A stretch of 64,000 nucleotides of DNA from Diplolepis rosae. Taxonomy: Eukaryota; Arthropoda; Insecta; Hymenoptera; Diplolepididae. Position numbers and translations under genes: made by a program. The number at the start of each line of letters is the position of its first letter. Within the stretch, counting starts at the first letter, position 1. The notes below the pieces were generated by a model. It saw nothing but the letters and a program-made list of their open reading frames with translations. It searched no databases and had not been told where the DNA came from. This document shows positions 1 to 10,777 of this stretch, in pieces. The stretch lies in contig JAPYXD010000701.1 in NCBI GenBank assembly GCA_030998225.1, positions 15,546,501 to 15,610,500 of the forward strand, in the 5' to 3' direction.

Positions 1-428
1 GAGACGAACTTGTCAAATTGATCTAAGCCAGAGAGGTTATGCAACCCGGTACGTGAGACGACATTTTTAAGAGAAAAGTTTATTATATTAAATGCATTAT
101 ATTATATTACATGCGATCTTCAAAATCTTGAAAATTTCTCGGATTAAATTCCCTCACCTTTAAAGGAAAAAACTATTCAACATTATTTAACACACGATTT
201 ACGAAGTAATAACAAATACCATAATTTCAATTTCAAGATTTACAATCTTATATTCTATATATACTTACCACTTGTATAATGCACTCCTTTAGCTTTATAG
301 GAGTCCTGAGATAATATATATTTTTTTAAAATTAAATTGAAATTGAACAAATATCTGCCCCTTGCAAATGATCAAAAAATCAATCAACATAACCACTCTG
401 GCTTAGATCAATTTGACAAATTCGTCTC
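1..428. mobile_element. MITE with 41-bp terminal inverted repeats
   Basis: Bases 1-41 (starting GAGACGAACTTGTCAAATT) are the reverse complement of 388-428 with two mismatches. The interior is AT-rich with no coding signal. The left terminus coincides with the window edge, so the left flank and any target duplication cannot be read. This is the structure of a non-autonomous DNA transposon; the superfamily is not assignable from the TIR alone. Confidence 0.8.
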
Positions 429-684
429 ACTCGCACATTATCTCGTGAGTAAGAAGAGGACAACTGCGCACTTGCGCACTCCTTTCCACTACTTCCAACT
501 TACAAGCCGGGCAATTACCGTGCCGTTACTCCTGCCAAGTCGCATACATGGAGATAGGTCTCCTTATTATTCCTTCGTGGTCTTAACCGGTCTTGCGACA
601 TGTGGCCGAGCATTCTCATGCTAGAGGATAACTTTGTCGTGTTTCTCCTTCAATGCTCGGCTCTCAGGTGGACATTTACAATCA

Positions 685-765
685 GCCCAGTGCTGGCCCA
701 GTACAGACGTAGCCTCAGTACTCGGCGTCTATACGGCGCCAGCACTGGGCCAGTACTGGCTCGTA
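685..765. repeat. Short inverted repeat of CCAGT(A/G)CTGG motifs
   Basis: CCCAGTGCTGGCCCAGTAC near 687-705 is repeated in inverted orientation as GCCAGCACTGGGCCAGTAC near 739-757, separated by about 35 bases. The motifs are themselves near-palindromic, so several alternative hairpins are possible. Confidence 0.5.
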
Positions 766-994
766 ATACTCGGTTGTACTGCGTGTGTGGTACTGGAGAC
801 CAGTTCCGATTCTGTACTGTCAAACCACTGGAATATTGAAATGCCGGACTTATCCTATTTGTACTACCGGCAAGGGAGGCCCTCGGTCAGGCAGTGGGTG
901 CCGAGCTCACTCCTGACACGATGGTCTCTCTCGTGCTCTAGTCTGAGCGGAACTGGACGCTCCTCGAGTCATTCGTCACATTTGTGATGAAGAC

Positions 995-1156
995 CAGTGA
1001 TCCCAGAACGTGGGAGCTGGCGGCCCCCACCATAGATGCCTCGAGCTCATTGTGTCTTCCTCACTCAACCAACCTATGGCAGTCGAGCGAGGAAGAAGCC
1101 ATGAGCTGGTGGGGTCTATGGTGGGGGCCGCCAGCTCCCACGTTCTGGGATCACTG
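995..1156. mobile_element. 162-bp hairpin MITE, hAT type (copy A)
   Basis: The element starts CAGTGATCCCAGAA and ends TTCTGGGATCACTG. It is flanked on both sides by the perfect 8-bp duplication ATGAAGAC (987-994 and 1157-1164). An 8-bp target duplication and a terminus fitting YARNG are hallmarks of the hAT superfamily. The outer 42 bases of each arm are perfectly complementary and the pairing continues imperfectly to a loop of roughly 20 bases. A second copy of identical length lies at 16991-17152. There is no coding capacity. Confidence 0.88.
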
Positions 1157-1559
1157 ATGAAGACGAAAGAGCTCCATAGGCGTCGAGAGCGTAACAACGG
1201 GGAGGGCCAGCAGAAATCGCATCGAGGCCTGCACCTGCGGTCCTGCGTCTCGGGCGGACTTGGCTGTCCGCGTCGTGCGGGGAAGGATTCCTTTCATTCC
1301 TCCCCCGACTGGCACGGCTAGTCGGTTTGCCTAACGGGCGTGTGGCCGCGGATGAGTCCCTGGCGAACGGATGATGGAAAAGTCGTACGCGACTTTAAGC
1401 TGGAACCAACTGCCCGCGAAGTTTAAAGCCGAAAGGCGGTTCCGCGGGCGGTGTATTGTTTCGAGAGAGGGGGTTTCAACTGTACTGGGTCAGTACTACG
1501 CCGGTGGTGAACTCCAGCGGAATACAGAAACTTTCATCTGTGCTCAAACGCATCAATCG

Positions 1560-2300
1560 AATTGGCACAGTGAATATTGGGTTTGGCCGTCAACGTGGAG
1601 GGATATCCAGGCGTTCCCCATGATTTTCTGAGTTTGTGATTATTTTAGTGGACCCATTTTCCATCGCCGGTCACAATGGGATGTAAAAATCCCTTCCAAT
1701 TCTGTCTTTGAAGCAGCTGTTCACAAGCAAAGAAACGTCGTTCAACATCTCTCGGCTTCAACACGTACGGAACTCAGTTTCCTTGCTTCTGAATCATTCC
1801 CATAGCTTTGAGGCGTTTCGAAATGGCTTGTTGAGTCACTCCCAATGATTATGCCAATTCTTTTTGCGTTTGGCACGGGTCTTCAAGAAGTTATGCCTCC
1901 AATTCAGAATCTTCGAAAATTTTTTCTTTTCTACCGCCTTGCCGGTCCTCGACATCAAAATCATCGCTCTTGAAGCGTTGAAACCACTCTCGAGACGCTC
2001 TCACTAAAAGCAGCATCATCGTAAGTACTTGAGAGCATTCGATGAGCCTCAACCGCAGTTTCCTTCAAATGAAAACAGAAAATCACAACTTCCCGAAAAT
2101 GACGAGAATTTGGCTCGAAAACTGACACCTTCGATCGAGAATAAATTTATGATGTAAACACAAATTCACTAATGTGTGCTGTCGTTATGTTGGCAGATGT
2201 CCAAGCTTGCTGTGTGACATTTTTGATCCGCCTAATTCGACCAGCACTTACCGCTGCAGCCATCTATCGTAAAACGTCAGAAGCAAAGTTATACACCTAA
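1560..2300 (-). mobile_element. Truncated mariner, 5' part only
   Basis: Read on the minus strand, a mariner-like terminus TTAGGTGTATAACTTTGC begins at 2300, followed by a degraded transposase. The homology stops near 1560, where the GC-rich block begins, so the 3' half and second TIR are missing. The element is probably older than whatever joined the GC-rich block to it. Confidence 0.75.
1570..2127 (-). pseudogene. Mariner transposase N-terminal half (mauritiana-like), broken
   Basis: Conceptual minus-strand translation with several stops reads through the paired HTH region (REWFQRFKSDDFDVED, then LGVTQQAISKRLKAMGMIQ) and reaches the first catalytic motif as VTGDGKWVH, where functional relatives have GDEKW. 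Order and spacing match mauritiana-type mariners of about 345 residues. At least three in-frame stops and loss of everything after the first catalytic block show it is dead. Confidence 0.8.
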
Positions 2301-3072
2301 CAATTTTACAAATTTTGATCTGTCATATTGGATTTATCATTTTGGATTACAAAATTCAAAATTCTAAGATCAGATTCAAATTCAGTGATCTCAAAAAACT
2401 CTAAAATACTAAGTCTTCCATAATTGACTTCTTTAGCAACTTCCCGTCCTCAAAAAGGTTGATATTTCAGTATTGTTCACACTTTTCAAGCTATCGCTTT
2501 TTGAAACTTAGTAATAATAAAATAGAACCCTTAATTAACAGTGAAGAAAACTAAAAATATATAATTAAAATCAAATTCCTAAGTTTCTAAGTTAGGGAAA
2601 CAACTAAATATGTACTCACTCTAACTGCGCTCTGAAGATTCCACCAGAGAGATGAGGCAGAACATGAAACAGAAAGGGAAAACATGATGTTAATTAAAGT
2701 TTTTCGAACTCTGTTATAATAAGTAAACTTTTGTTGACAGAATTCAAATATTTCAAAAGGTAACATTTCCATTACTACAAAAAACTAAGGTTTAGTATTA
2801 TTTAAAAACATCCTTGAACCAAGACACGTTATTGTCGACAAATAAAAAACGAAAAAAAATTGCATGAGTTCATCAAAATTGGAATTCTAAATTTTTTTTT
2901 TTTTTAAACCAAGGTAAATTTTTTTACCAACAAAATTGTCATGCAGATATAAATACCCTTAAGACCATGGATCAACCAGACCACGTGACAAAAATTCTGT
3001 ATACGTTCATGTAAGATAAGTATTCTAATTTTTTCAACATTTTCACTAAAAAGAGTGCTTTATTCTTTTCTT
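2301..3072. other. AT-rich stretch without recognised features
   Basis: Only short chance ORFs and homopolymer runs are seen here; no terminal repeats or protein similarity was recognised. Confidence 0.5.
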
Positions 3073-3275
3073 AACTAGCGGGTCATAAAGTGCATTTTAT
3101 TTCCCCGTGTGGGGCAAACAAATCCATTTTTTGACCCCCAGTAGAAAAAATCGTGAGCAATATGGGAAAAACATTTATTTTACTCGTATGATTGTTCTCC
3201 TTGCTTTGCTCGGGCATCAAGCTTCACACTCGCAAAATAAACTTTCTTCTCCTTAGTTGCATAACATACTATTGT
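3073..3275. repeat. Dispersed ~200-bp repeat, ACTAGCGGGTCAT family, copy 1
   Basis: It begins AACTAGCGGGTCATAAAG, contains the small palindrome CCCCGTGTGGGGC, then CTCCTTGCTTTGCTCGG, and ends with GCATAACATACTATT. Two further copies are at 19289-19491 and 56582-56747 with the same order of blocks. It is non-coding with no clear terminal inverted repeat. Confidence 0.7.
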
Positions 3276-3432
3276 CATGTTTCCCAAATTTTCAAAAAGA
3301 TGTTATGTGAATTAAAAAAGTTATCTTACAAGAACGGTTTCATGTATAATTTAGTCACGTGGCTCGCTTAATTCGTGGTCTTAATAATTCCTTTTGTTTT
3401 CGTGTTGCTAAAGTATTGTTTGTGTTGTTATA

Positions 3433-4012
3433 CGAGGGCTGTTCAATAAGTCCGTGACTCCTCTAAAGATGGTGCTGTTATTGTAAATATGTTATATAGT
3501 ATAACGTCGCAAAAAATCCTTTGAGTTACGTTGAAACTTGCCCAAACATTGCTCAGACGCAACCACACGAGCCCGCTTTTGTGATTGGCTGTGAGCAAAC
3601 GCGGCACCCAACTTGCAGACAGCTTCCTCATGCCCAAACATTCATGTAAACTGTACCATACGCGTCCCACTGAAATATGACCGCAACGAAATTCAGTGAA
3701 TCACTTATGAACCATGCCATGCGATGGAGCAAAACTCCTTATAATATTGTGCGAAATTTTTTTCAGTTTCTTTGATTGATTTTCCTTGCTGAAAATAATG
3801 TTTAATAAGCACCGGAAACTCGATTTTTTCCGTGGTTATGTTTTAACAATGAAAAACTAAATTCAACTGGATGTAAAAAATTTTCTAATCAACATACTGA
3901 CTTGAAACTTTGAAGACGCACTGATATTAGATGGTATTCTCTTAGAGTAGTAACATATTTACGAAAACAGCACCATCTTTCGAGAAGTCATGGACTTATT
4001 GAACAGCCCTCG
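3433..4012 (-). mobile_element. Internally deleted mariner, 580 bp
   Basis: Terminal inverted repeats of about 48 bp start CGAGGGCTGTTCAATAAGT (left) and match the reverse complement of the right end with a few mismatches. A TA flanks both ends (3431-3432, 4013-4014), as expected for Tc1/mariner. The length is well under half of a complete 1.3-kb element. Confidence 0.85.
3443..3670 (-). pseudogene. Mariner transposase central fragment
   Basis: A 75-residue open stretch contains LHECLGMRKLSASWVPRLLT, equivalent to the end of the DNA-binding region and the WVPRLLT linker of cecropia/irritans-type mariner transposases, then SFNVTQRIFCDV where relatives have a FNRNPKDFLRR-like block. Catalytic motifs are absent. 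The fragment runs into the TIR. Confidence 0.75.
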
Positions 4013-4610
4013 TATATGATCTTTTATTCAAAAGGAATACAGATTAAAGACATTTGAATCCGATCCAAGAAGCACAAACATTGTTGTGTAGTTACTTATG
4101 AAATATACATTATGTGTATTTATATTCTAATTAACTTTGTTTACATACATCCCTTCATCTACTATCGATCGACTATATAATCGTCACGCAAACATTTTAT
4201 CATGTGTTTATTAATTATAGTTATTGCGTGACCTAAAATGTAAAATGAGCTATTTTGCTTTTATTTATTAAGTTTATAATCATATATTATATCACCCTAA
4301 AACAGAAACGACTTCAACTTTTGTTGTGATAATTTAATGAATAAATAATTAAATGATTATCTATTTTTCTATAATTGTTCTGTTCCAAACATGTATTCGG
4401 CTTCATTCGATCAAACAAAAAACTAATTTCAAATAAACCATCAATTTGCGTTAATTTTGGCTTACGTCGAGTTCCTTAAAAAAAAATCCGATACTTATTC
4501 GCAATAAGATTTCCATCCGTTTCAATATGTGCATTTAGTTTGTAATCAGTCCAAGCAAATCCGAAACCGATCGAGAGCAATTTTTCAATTATTTTAAATC
4601 TATGCGTATA
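4013..4610. other. AT-rich stretch without recognised features
   Basis: No ORF of note, no terminal repeats and no similarity to other repeats of the window were seen. Confidence 0.5.
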
Positions 4611-4921
4611 CAGTCGAGCTTCTTAATAAGAGCGCTCACGGGGCTGTAGGGGAAGGAATTTCCGAGAAGTGTGTTACTCCCACTTTCTACAGAAAAGCTT
4701 GCTCGCTCGAAATGTAAGCTGGTCTCTCAATAAGAGCGCTTCCTCGATTTGTCCCGTACGTCGCGTTACCAAAAGCGAGAATGTAATTAATATGAACTTC
4801 ACCAAACGCTCTTATTGAGAAACCTCGAAATGAGTCTGGCAGCATTGAAAACAAGCACGGTAGGGGGGTTACGACTCGATCACGGATTAGGAAAAGCACT
4901 TCTTATTGAGAAGCCCGACTG
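4611..4921. mobile_element. 311-bp MITE, pogo/Tc1-type termini, TA duplication
   Basis: The element starts CAGTCGAGCTTCTTAATAAG and its right end reads as CAGTCGGGCTTCTCAATAAG on the other strand; TA flanks both ends (4609-4610, 4922-4923). Inside, a second inverted pair carries the same core (CTCAATAAGAGCGCTT near 4724 and CGCTCTTATTGAGAA near 4808), so the terminal motif occurs four times. The CAGT start and TA target suggest pogo or another Tc1-related group. Confidence 0.82.
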
Positions 4922-5050
4922 TATTATAATTTGATTCTAAGAAAGCCATTTTGAATTCTTTCCAAAATTTCCAAAATCTAAAATTTTTTCTTCATTTATT
5001 TTTATCTTTACGTTTAGCTCAAGTTCAAACAGAACCAATTTGGAATTTAT

Positions 5051-5331
5051 TTGGAGGAATTATTTATTCGCTTAAATACACATATATGTGACGCGCTGCG
5101 AGAAAAAGACCCTAAGCGTCCCAGCGGTAATTTTAGGGGAGAAAGGAAAGAACAGGCGAGCGGACCAGACTCGGTTTCCGATATATCCTACTTTCTCTCT
5201 CTCACTCATACTATCTCAAAGCCAATGTCCGTGTGTTCGGCCGCTTTCGATAAAAGAAATAGACTGACTGAACTCATTCGCTCGAGAGACACAGTGGTTA
5301 CAGTTTTGATTGATTTTTATAGATTTCACAG
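5051..5331 (+). other. Possible host exon ending in a splice donor (weak)
   Basis: A GC-richer stretch in AT-rich surroundings gives an open frame with an internal ATG at 5225 (MSVCSAAFDKRNRLTELIRS) and ends TTTCACAG|GTAAAT, a good donor match. No protein family is recognised and no acceptor partner was identified. It may be a chance ORF in an old element. Confidence 0.2.
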
Positions 5332-5339
5332 GTAAATAA

Positions 5340-6229
5340 GGATATTTTTAAAAAATTTATTTAATATGGGCCGAAATAAGGATTCAACTATATATGTATT
5401 TTATAAGAACACATGCATTTTTTATTCTAGTAATTTTCACAGAGCATGTAATAGTAACAATCCAGTATTATGTAAAATCATTACAATAGCAATCAATAAC
5501 TATTATTTGATGAGTAAACTTAAAAGAAATAGCAATTAGTGATCAATAATCGATAAAACAATAAATAAGGCAATTATTCGATAAGTAAAACACTGGCTTC
5601 TTTTTACTAGCGCTTATTAATAAAAAAAATCCCAATGGAAAAAATTGTTACTAATAATTATGTTTGTATTATCCATAAATAATATATAACAATTATTATT
5701 TGTTATATAACAATAAACATTTCATATGAATGATAAAATAATTGAATTTAATAAGAAAGCACATGAAATGAAAAATATTTGACTTCACTTTAATATTCCT
5801 ATTAGAAAAAAATTCAAAATGTTGACGCGGGGAATACTATAATTGATTATTGATCATGATTGCTATTTCGTTGTAAGTTGTATCTAAATTAACATTTTTA
5901 CGTCAACAAAATTTGCGACATTAAACGCAATTGATTATCAATGATAATAACGAGACATAAAGAACGAAAAAATGATATTCTCAAGCACGTAGTGTAATCT
6001 GTGCATCTCTTTCTATTGCCTGAATCGTTCTGGACTTCAACCGCCTCACGGATACGGTGAGAGCGATGTATATTATGAAGAGAGAGAATCAACCGGCAGC
6101 ACAAACGGCGATTGTAAAATGGGTTGTTACTTGCATAATATTCAAGGAAAATTATTTCTGCCTACAAATAATTAAAGAGCAGGCTTTAATTAATCTATAA
6201 CAATTATAATTCAGAAAAAATATATATAT
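5340..6229. other. AT-rich stretch without recognised features
   Basis: Low-complexity AT sequence; a 68-codon minus-strand frame near 5898-6104 has no recognisable similarity. Confidence 0.45.
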
Positions 6230-7530
6230 GGGTGGGCCATTTTAATCGCCCCACCTAATTTTTTCGCAATCTATACCAGATACAGAAAAATGTTTTGGAC
6301 AAAAGTTGAAGGGGGCAGAGGGGGTCACCCAATGGTGTCCACGACCTTGACCTTGAACTTGGTGTTCAATGTCATTTCAAGCTCAAAGTGGTTTTTCCAA
6401 TAGGAACCTCTATTTTTGACGCCTGATTTGGAAAGAGCGAAACATTTTACGTATAAGATGTTCTATTGGTCGATGTCGTTTCAAGGTGATATGAAGGTCA
6501 AATAAGTAAAAATGAGTTAACTGGCCAAGTATGAACGACCTTGGCTTTTTGAATGTCACAAACTTCACATTTTTTGTGCTGCCTGGGAACAACCACGTGG
6601 ACGTAATAGGATTATGTTTAAAAACATAATACATAATACTACAGAAGAAAACTAGTTACTTTTAGTCGTACGAAATCAACGAGTTGTTTCATACAGGTTT
6701 GTATTAAAAAGAGTTGAAAAGAAATTAAATCAGAATTATTTTAATTTACAAATAATATTAATATCGAATAAATAATAACCTATAGGTAAACAGATTTAAA
6801 ATGCATGCAGCATCTAGGTTTATGCAATCTTTTCAATTAGGTATACTATGAAATTGAAAGATTTAACGCATTTGTAACATAAGATGTATTACGAGAATCA
6901 ATAAACAATACGTTAAGTAATAGTGAGCCCTGCAAAGCGGAAGGTCTATGCTAATCTATAAGCGCAGTAGTGTCCACGCCACGTAGCGGTGAGAGGTGAG
7001 AGGACTCACTTTAATCTAGCACCCCGAGAATTGAGAGGCAAGGGGACTCACAGTAATCAAGCACCCTGAAGGGAACATAATCCTATTACGTCCACATCGT
7101 TGTTCCTGGGTAGCGCAAAAAATAGAAAGTTCGTGACCTTTAAAAAGCCAAGGTCGCTCAAGCTTAGCCAGTTGACCGACCTTTGGAAATTTATTCGACC
7201 TTAATAATACACTATACAATATTCACATTTTGAACCAATAGAATTTAACCCATTTTCGCCTATTTGACCTCCATATCACCTTGAAACGACCTTGGCCAAT
7301 AGAATATCTTATACGTAAAATTCTCCGCTCTTTTCAAATCCGGCGTCAAAATAGAAGTTCCTGTTAAAAAAAAACCACTTTGACCTTAAAATGACCTGGA
7401 AACCCAAGGTCAAGGTCGCTGATACCATTAGGTGACCCCCTCTGCCCCTTTCAACTTTTGTGCGGAACATTTTTATATATCTGGTATAGATTCCGAGAAA
7501 ATTAGGTAGGGCGATTAAAATGGCCCACCC
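6230..7530. mobile_element. 1.3-kb foldback element with inverted repeats of several hundred bases
   Basis: The left end GGGTGGGCCATTTTAATCGC is the reverse complement of the right end at 7511-7530. Pairing continues inwards for roughly 400 bases with substitutions and indels: matching blocks include the AGGGGGCAGAGGGGGTCACC region, several ACCTTGACCTTG-type motifs, and GGACGTAATAGGATTATGTT (6600) against AACATAATCCTATTACGTCC (7074). The centre, about 6630-7070, contains short GGTGAGAGG-type direct repeats. No transposase frame is visible. The flanks show no convincing target duplication. Confidence 0.82.
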
Positions 7531-8058
7531 ATCTTGAGTTTATTCGAAGCAAATTAAAAATCGATTTGAAGCAACGTTGAATTTGTCTCAATCTGTTCGT
7601 ATGCTTTACTTTGATTTCTTTAAATCTGGGATTACCTTCAAGACGTTTTTTTTTAAATCTTTATACTTGCGTTTAGCTTGGGTTCAATTAGAACCAATTT
7701 GAGACTTTTTCAAAGTAACTTCTCTATTTGTTACAATGCGTGGACGTTACTCTCTAAATCTGAATCAGTTAGAATTTTAAATCATTTTAATCAGTGTCTC
7801 GCTTCTCAACCAGTTGGAAGTAATTGATTTTCAGTTAACACTGATTGATTATCAGTCAGAAATTACTTGAATTAAATTTCTATAAAAATTACGTTTTTAT
7901 AATTTTTTATATTAACTTTCTGTACTGTAGAAATTTTATTGCAACTGTCATTACAGAAGTTTACGCGACTCTTTATTAAATCTATTCGAATTTTTATAAT
8001 TATTTATACTTTAATAATTGACACAATAGTAAATTCAGTAATATTTCTTTTCTTTCCT

Positions 8059-8300
8059 AACTGAAAGAAATTTCCAGGGTAATTTCAACTAATACGTCCC
8101 ACCTAATTGCATTTAGTAAAAGCTACTAAAAATTTGATGAATTTAACTAAGACAATGTGGTTAATTTATTCATATATAACAAATTGTCTATTTTAGCCAC
8201 ACTATCCTAGTTAAACTAATCAAATTTTTAGTAGCTTTTACTAAAAGCAGTTATAGTTGGGATATATTAGTTACAATTACTATGTAGATTTCTCTCAGTG
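8059..8300. mobile_element. ~240-bp foldback MITE
   Basis: The outer ends (ACTGAAAGAAATT and its partner AATTTCTCTCAGT-like at 8285-8300) are inverted. A longer inner pair, TTTAGTAAAAGCTACTAAAA (from 8112) and its complement near 8228-8247, carries ATTTGAT and TTTAACTAAGA blocks on both sides. A decayed relative lies at 13545-13715. Confidence 0.72.
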
Positions 8301-8819
8301 TTGATTATAAATATACGATTAATATAATAGAATCTTAGATAACAAATTTACATAAAAAAATAATATTTATTGTCGATGGAATATGTTTAAAAGCAAAATT
8401 TTTATTTTATTTATTGAAATTTGGAAGTTTAGAAATTTAGAGTGATGAAACCGTCATGTGTTATGTATGACAAATAGCAGTTACGTGAGAATGGAGTGAA
8501 AATTCCAAATATCTCTGATATATGCAAACGAGAAGGTATATTTCAACTATTTCTTTCTCCCCCGGATACGGAATCGTTTAATAGTTTTGGCTGATTTGCA
8601 GTTCCTGGAAACTGATTTAAAATAAGTCCATTCATCATTTCGCACACTGTCGGAAGTTTATCAGCGATTTCAGAGTGTTAGCATCCTCTTCTCAGGCAGT
8701 GTCATATACGGCAATGTATGAGTCTAAAGTACGTGTACTTGTATGTATACACCTATATTTGGATAGATACCAATATTCAATAACTACGTCTGACTTGGCA
8801 CGGAACTGCGATGGAACAC

Positions 8820-8821
<2 letters not shown>
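8301..8821. other. Stretch without recognised features
   Basis: AT-rich sequence with no terminal repeats or recognisable protein. Confidence 0.45.
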
Positions 8822-8865
<44 letters not shown>

Positions 8866-8868
8866 TAA
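8822..8868. repeat. (TA)n microsatellite
   Basis: An almost pure TA dinucleotide run. Confidence 0.95.
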
Positions 8869-9040
8869 AGTGTAATATCACGGACTCGTACGCACGTGTG
8901 CATCAACTGAATATGAAAATTGACTTCTTACTTCCCAAAATATAATTCACAAGAAATATATTGGAAAAATATGATAGTCATTTTTAAGATTTCTCATGTT
9001 GAATTATTTCCTGTTCCAGGTGCACTGTAAATATGCATGT

Positions 9041-9044
<4 letters not shown>

Positions 9045-9075
<31 letters not shown>
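9045..9075. repeat. (TA)n microsatellite
   Basis: A second TA dinucleotide run, preceded by GCATGTGCGCA. Confidence 0.95.
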
Positions 9076-9077
<2 letters not shown>

Positions 9078-9879
9078 ATAAGCACTTTTCGACTTTTTTA
9101 ATCTATAAATAAAAACTAAAATCGCTTCAGTTCCAGTCAAACAGCAACAATTTCAAATTTAAGAGAAACACATTTTTTATCGGTTTCTATATTTTAATCA
9201 TAACTGAAAAAACATGATTTGTCACGTTTTAAAAAATCACTGGAACGTATTAAATTTTGGAATTTAAATGGATGAAAACTTGATAATTTTTTACGTTTAA
9301 ACCTCCCTGTTTTAGAATTTAGAAAAAAATTAAATATTTTTACTTTATGGAGCATTCATATGATGTTCTGATGGAAAGGTCAATATTAAGAAAATGTGAA
9401 TTTATTGATACTGAAAATAAATATCAATTATTTCTGAATTTTATGTTTATTATAGTCAGTGAGTTTTGTAACTTAGTCATTTCCTGAACATAATGTCTGA
9501 CAACTTCTTTTTAGTAAAATTGCTGAAAACCCCAATAATAGTAATGTTATTTGTAGTTGTCGATATAACTGCAAATTTTATATCAAAAAATTTGTTGCAA
9601 ACTTTTTAGAAAAAATTAAGTTGACAGACGTTCTCTATTGTCTTTTATTATATTTATCGGATTCTATAAAAGGCATTTTATATAGAAAAAAATTATCTTA
9701 CGCAAATAAACTAATCTATAATTCAGTCACATGGTCCAGTATAAAAATATTTATGAATAATACACACATACACACGCAAATAAGAGAGAAATGCTTGACA
9801 AAGAGCAATATCCCCTTTTCGGCCGACACAGAAAGAGAAACGAGCAATAAAAGAACAAGAGGAAAACCTTTCGGAGAAC
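9076..9879. other. AT-rich stretch before the R1-like relic
   Basis: No protein similarity recognised; base composition changes around 9780-9900 to the richer composition of the retroelement that follows. Confidence 0.4.
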
Positions 9880-10440
9880 GAAGAAGAAAACAAGCACAAC
9901 TGTGAGAAGGTAAAGTGCCGAAAGCCCAAGAGGCAGAGGTCGGAACAAAAGAGCAGATGAAATTGGGAGCGTAGGAGACGAAACCTGACGGAGGCAATCA
10001 AGGTGAAGGCGAATAAGAAAACTCTCTATGTGGATCTACTCAGCCAAATGAAGGTATTCAAGCTGAATAAAGGTAGTAGCATGGAACAGTTCTGTGGAGC
10101 CGTAGCCCAAGCACTAGAGGGAAAAGCAATGTTTGCTGCCACCAGAGAGACCGGACTGTCGAACTTCAAGCTGCAAGGTCTATGGAGAGCGTACGGTGGC
10201 GTGCAAATAGCCATTGTAGCAACACCCACACATTCTGCGAAGGTTCTTCTGAATACAGAGAAAATAAAAATAAGATGAGTCATTTCTTAAGTTAGGGAGA
10301 GGACGCAGGTGACTAAGTTCATTGCTTACTGTGCGCAGTTAAAGAGGACTCAGATCTGAATCATGTGCTTGAAGCTGCAAAGTGCTCAAAATTTATGGCA
10401 GCGCTTAAAATAAAAGCAAAATTATGATCCGTTTTCTGTA
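9880..10440 (+). pseudogene. R1-clade retrotransposon ORF1 (gag-like) fragment
   Basis: A frame from about 10003 to 10278 ends GGVQIAIVATPTHSAKVLLN, resembling the part of R1-type ORF1 just ahead of the CCHC zinc-knuckle region. After a stop, another frame continues with VHCLLCAVKEDSDLNHVLEA and ends in KCSKFMAALKI, resembling the end of the knuckle region (CLLC...H...C). Frameshifts and stops make it inactive. Role in active elements: RNA-binding particle protein. Similarity is from family memory, not from an alignment. Confidence 0.6.
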
Positions 10441-10624
10441 GACAAGTCTGGGAAGGTGTAAAGAGGCCCAAGACAGAGGAGAAAAAAACGCATGAGTTAC
10501 TAATTAGCGAACATTACACGAAATCCAAGTCCTGGATACGTTTCCAGTATCAGTTTTCAGTAACAGTAACTTCAGTATTCAAGAAGTTTGCGAACATGAA
10601 GGCAGATACGTATGAGCCAAAATA

Positions 10625-10775
10625 TAAAACGTGCGAATCTACAGCTACTATTTTTCTCCCAATATACCATGTGAGGCCTTCTTGGAGGAACTAGGAAACC
10701 TCGAGGATAGCTTTAGGATTGTTGTGGAAGAAGTCTTAATCGCTTCTCTAATAAATCCGGAGGACAAGGAAGGTA
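10625..10775 (+). pseudogene. R1-clade ORF2 endonuclease fragment
   Basis: The frame reads RIYSYYFSPNIPCEAFLEEL then LEDSFRIVVEEVLIASLIN, matching the (V)YSVYFSPN...F...L..L...VLVAGDFN segment of the apurinic-like endonuclease of R1/LOA-type elements. The catalytic GDFN is replaced. It is cut at 10775 by the mariner that follows. Confidence 0.65.
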
Positions 10776-10777
10776 TA

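Larger units (their letters stand above)
429..1560. other. GC-rich block of unknown origin
   Basis: This stretch is much richer in G+C than its surroundings, with an abrupt change at both ends: the TIR element on the left and a mariner relic on the right. It is dense in CCAGTACTGG/CCAGTGCTGG-like palindromes (about 685-765, again near 1485-1500). Short ORFs are present in several frames but none resembles a known protein. It could be the untranslated part of a retroelement or an exon-bearing host fragment; nothing visible decides between them. Confidence 0.4.

Noticed and set aside
1345..1400. Hammerhead-like ribozyme core (GGATGAGTCC...)
   Set aside because: The required CUGAUGA and GAAA boxes are not both present and no closing helices were found.
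8675..8875. 66-codon ORF ending in Ile-Tyr repeats
   Set aside because: It is a chance frame reading into a TA microsatellite.
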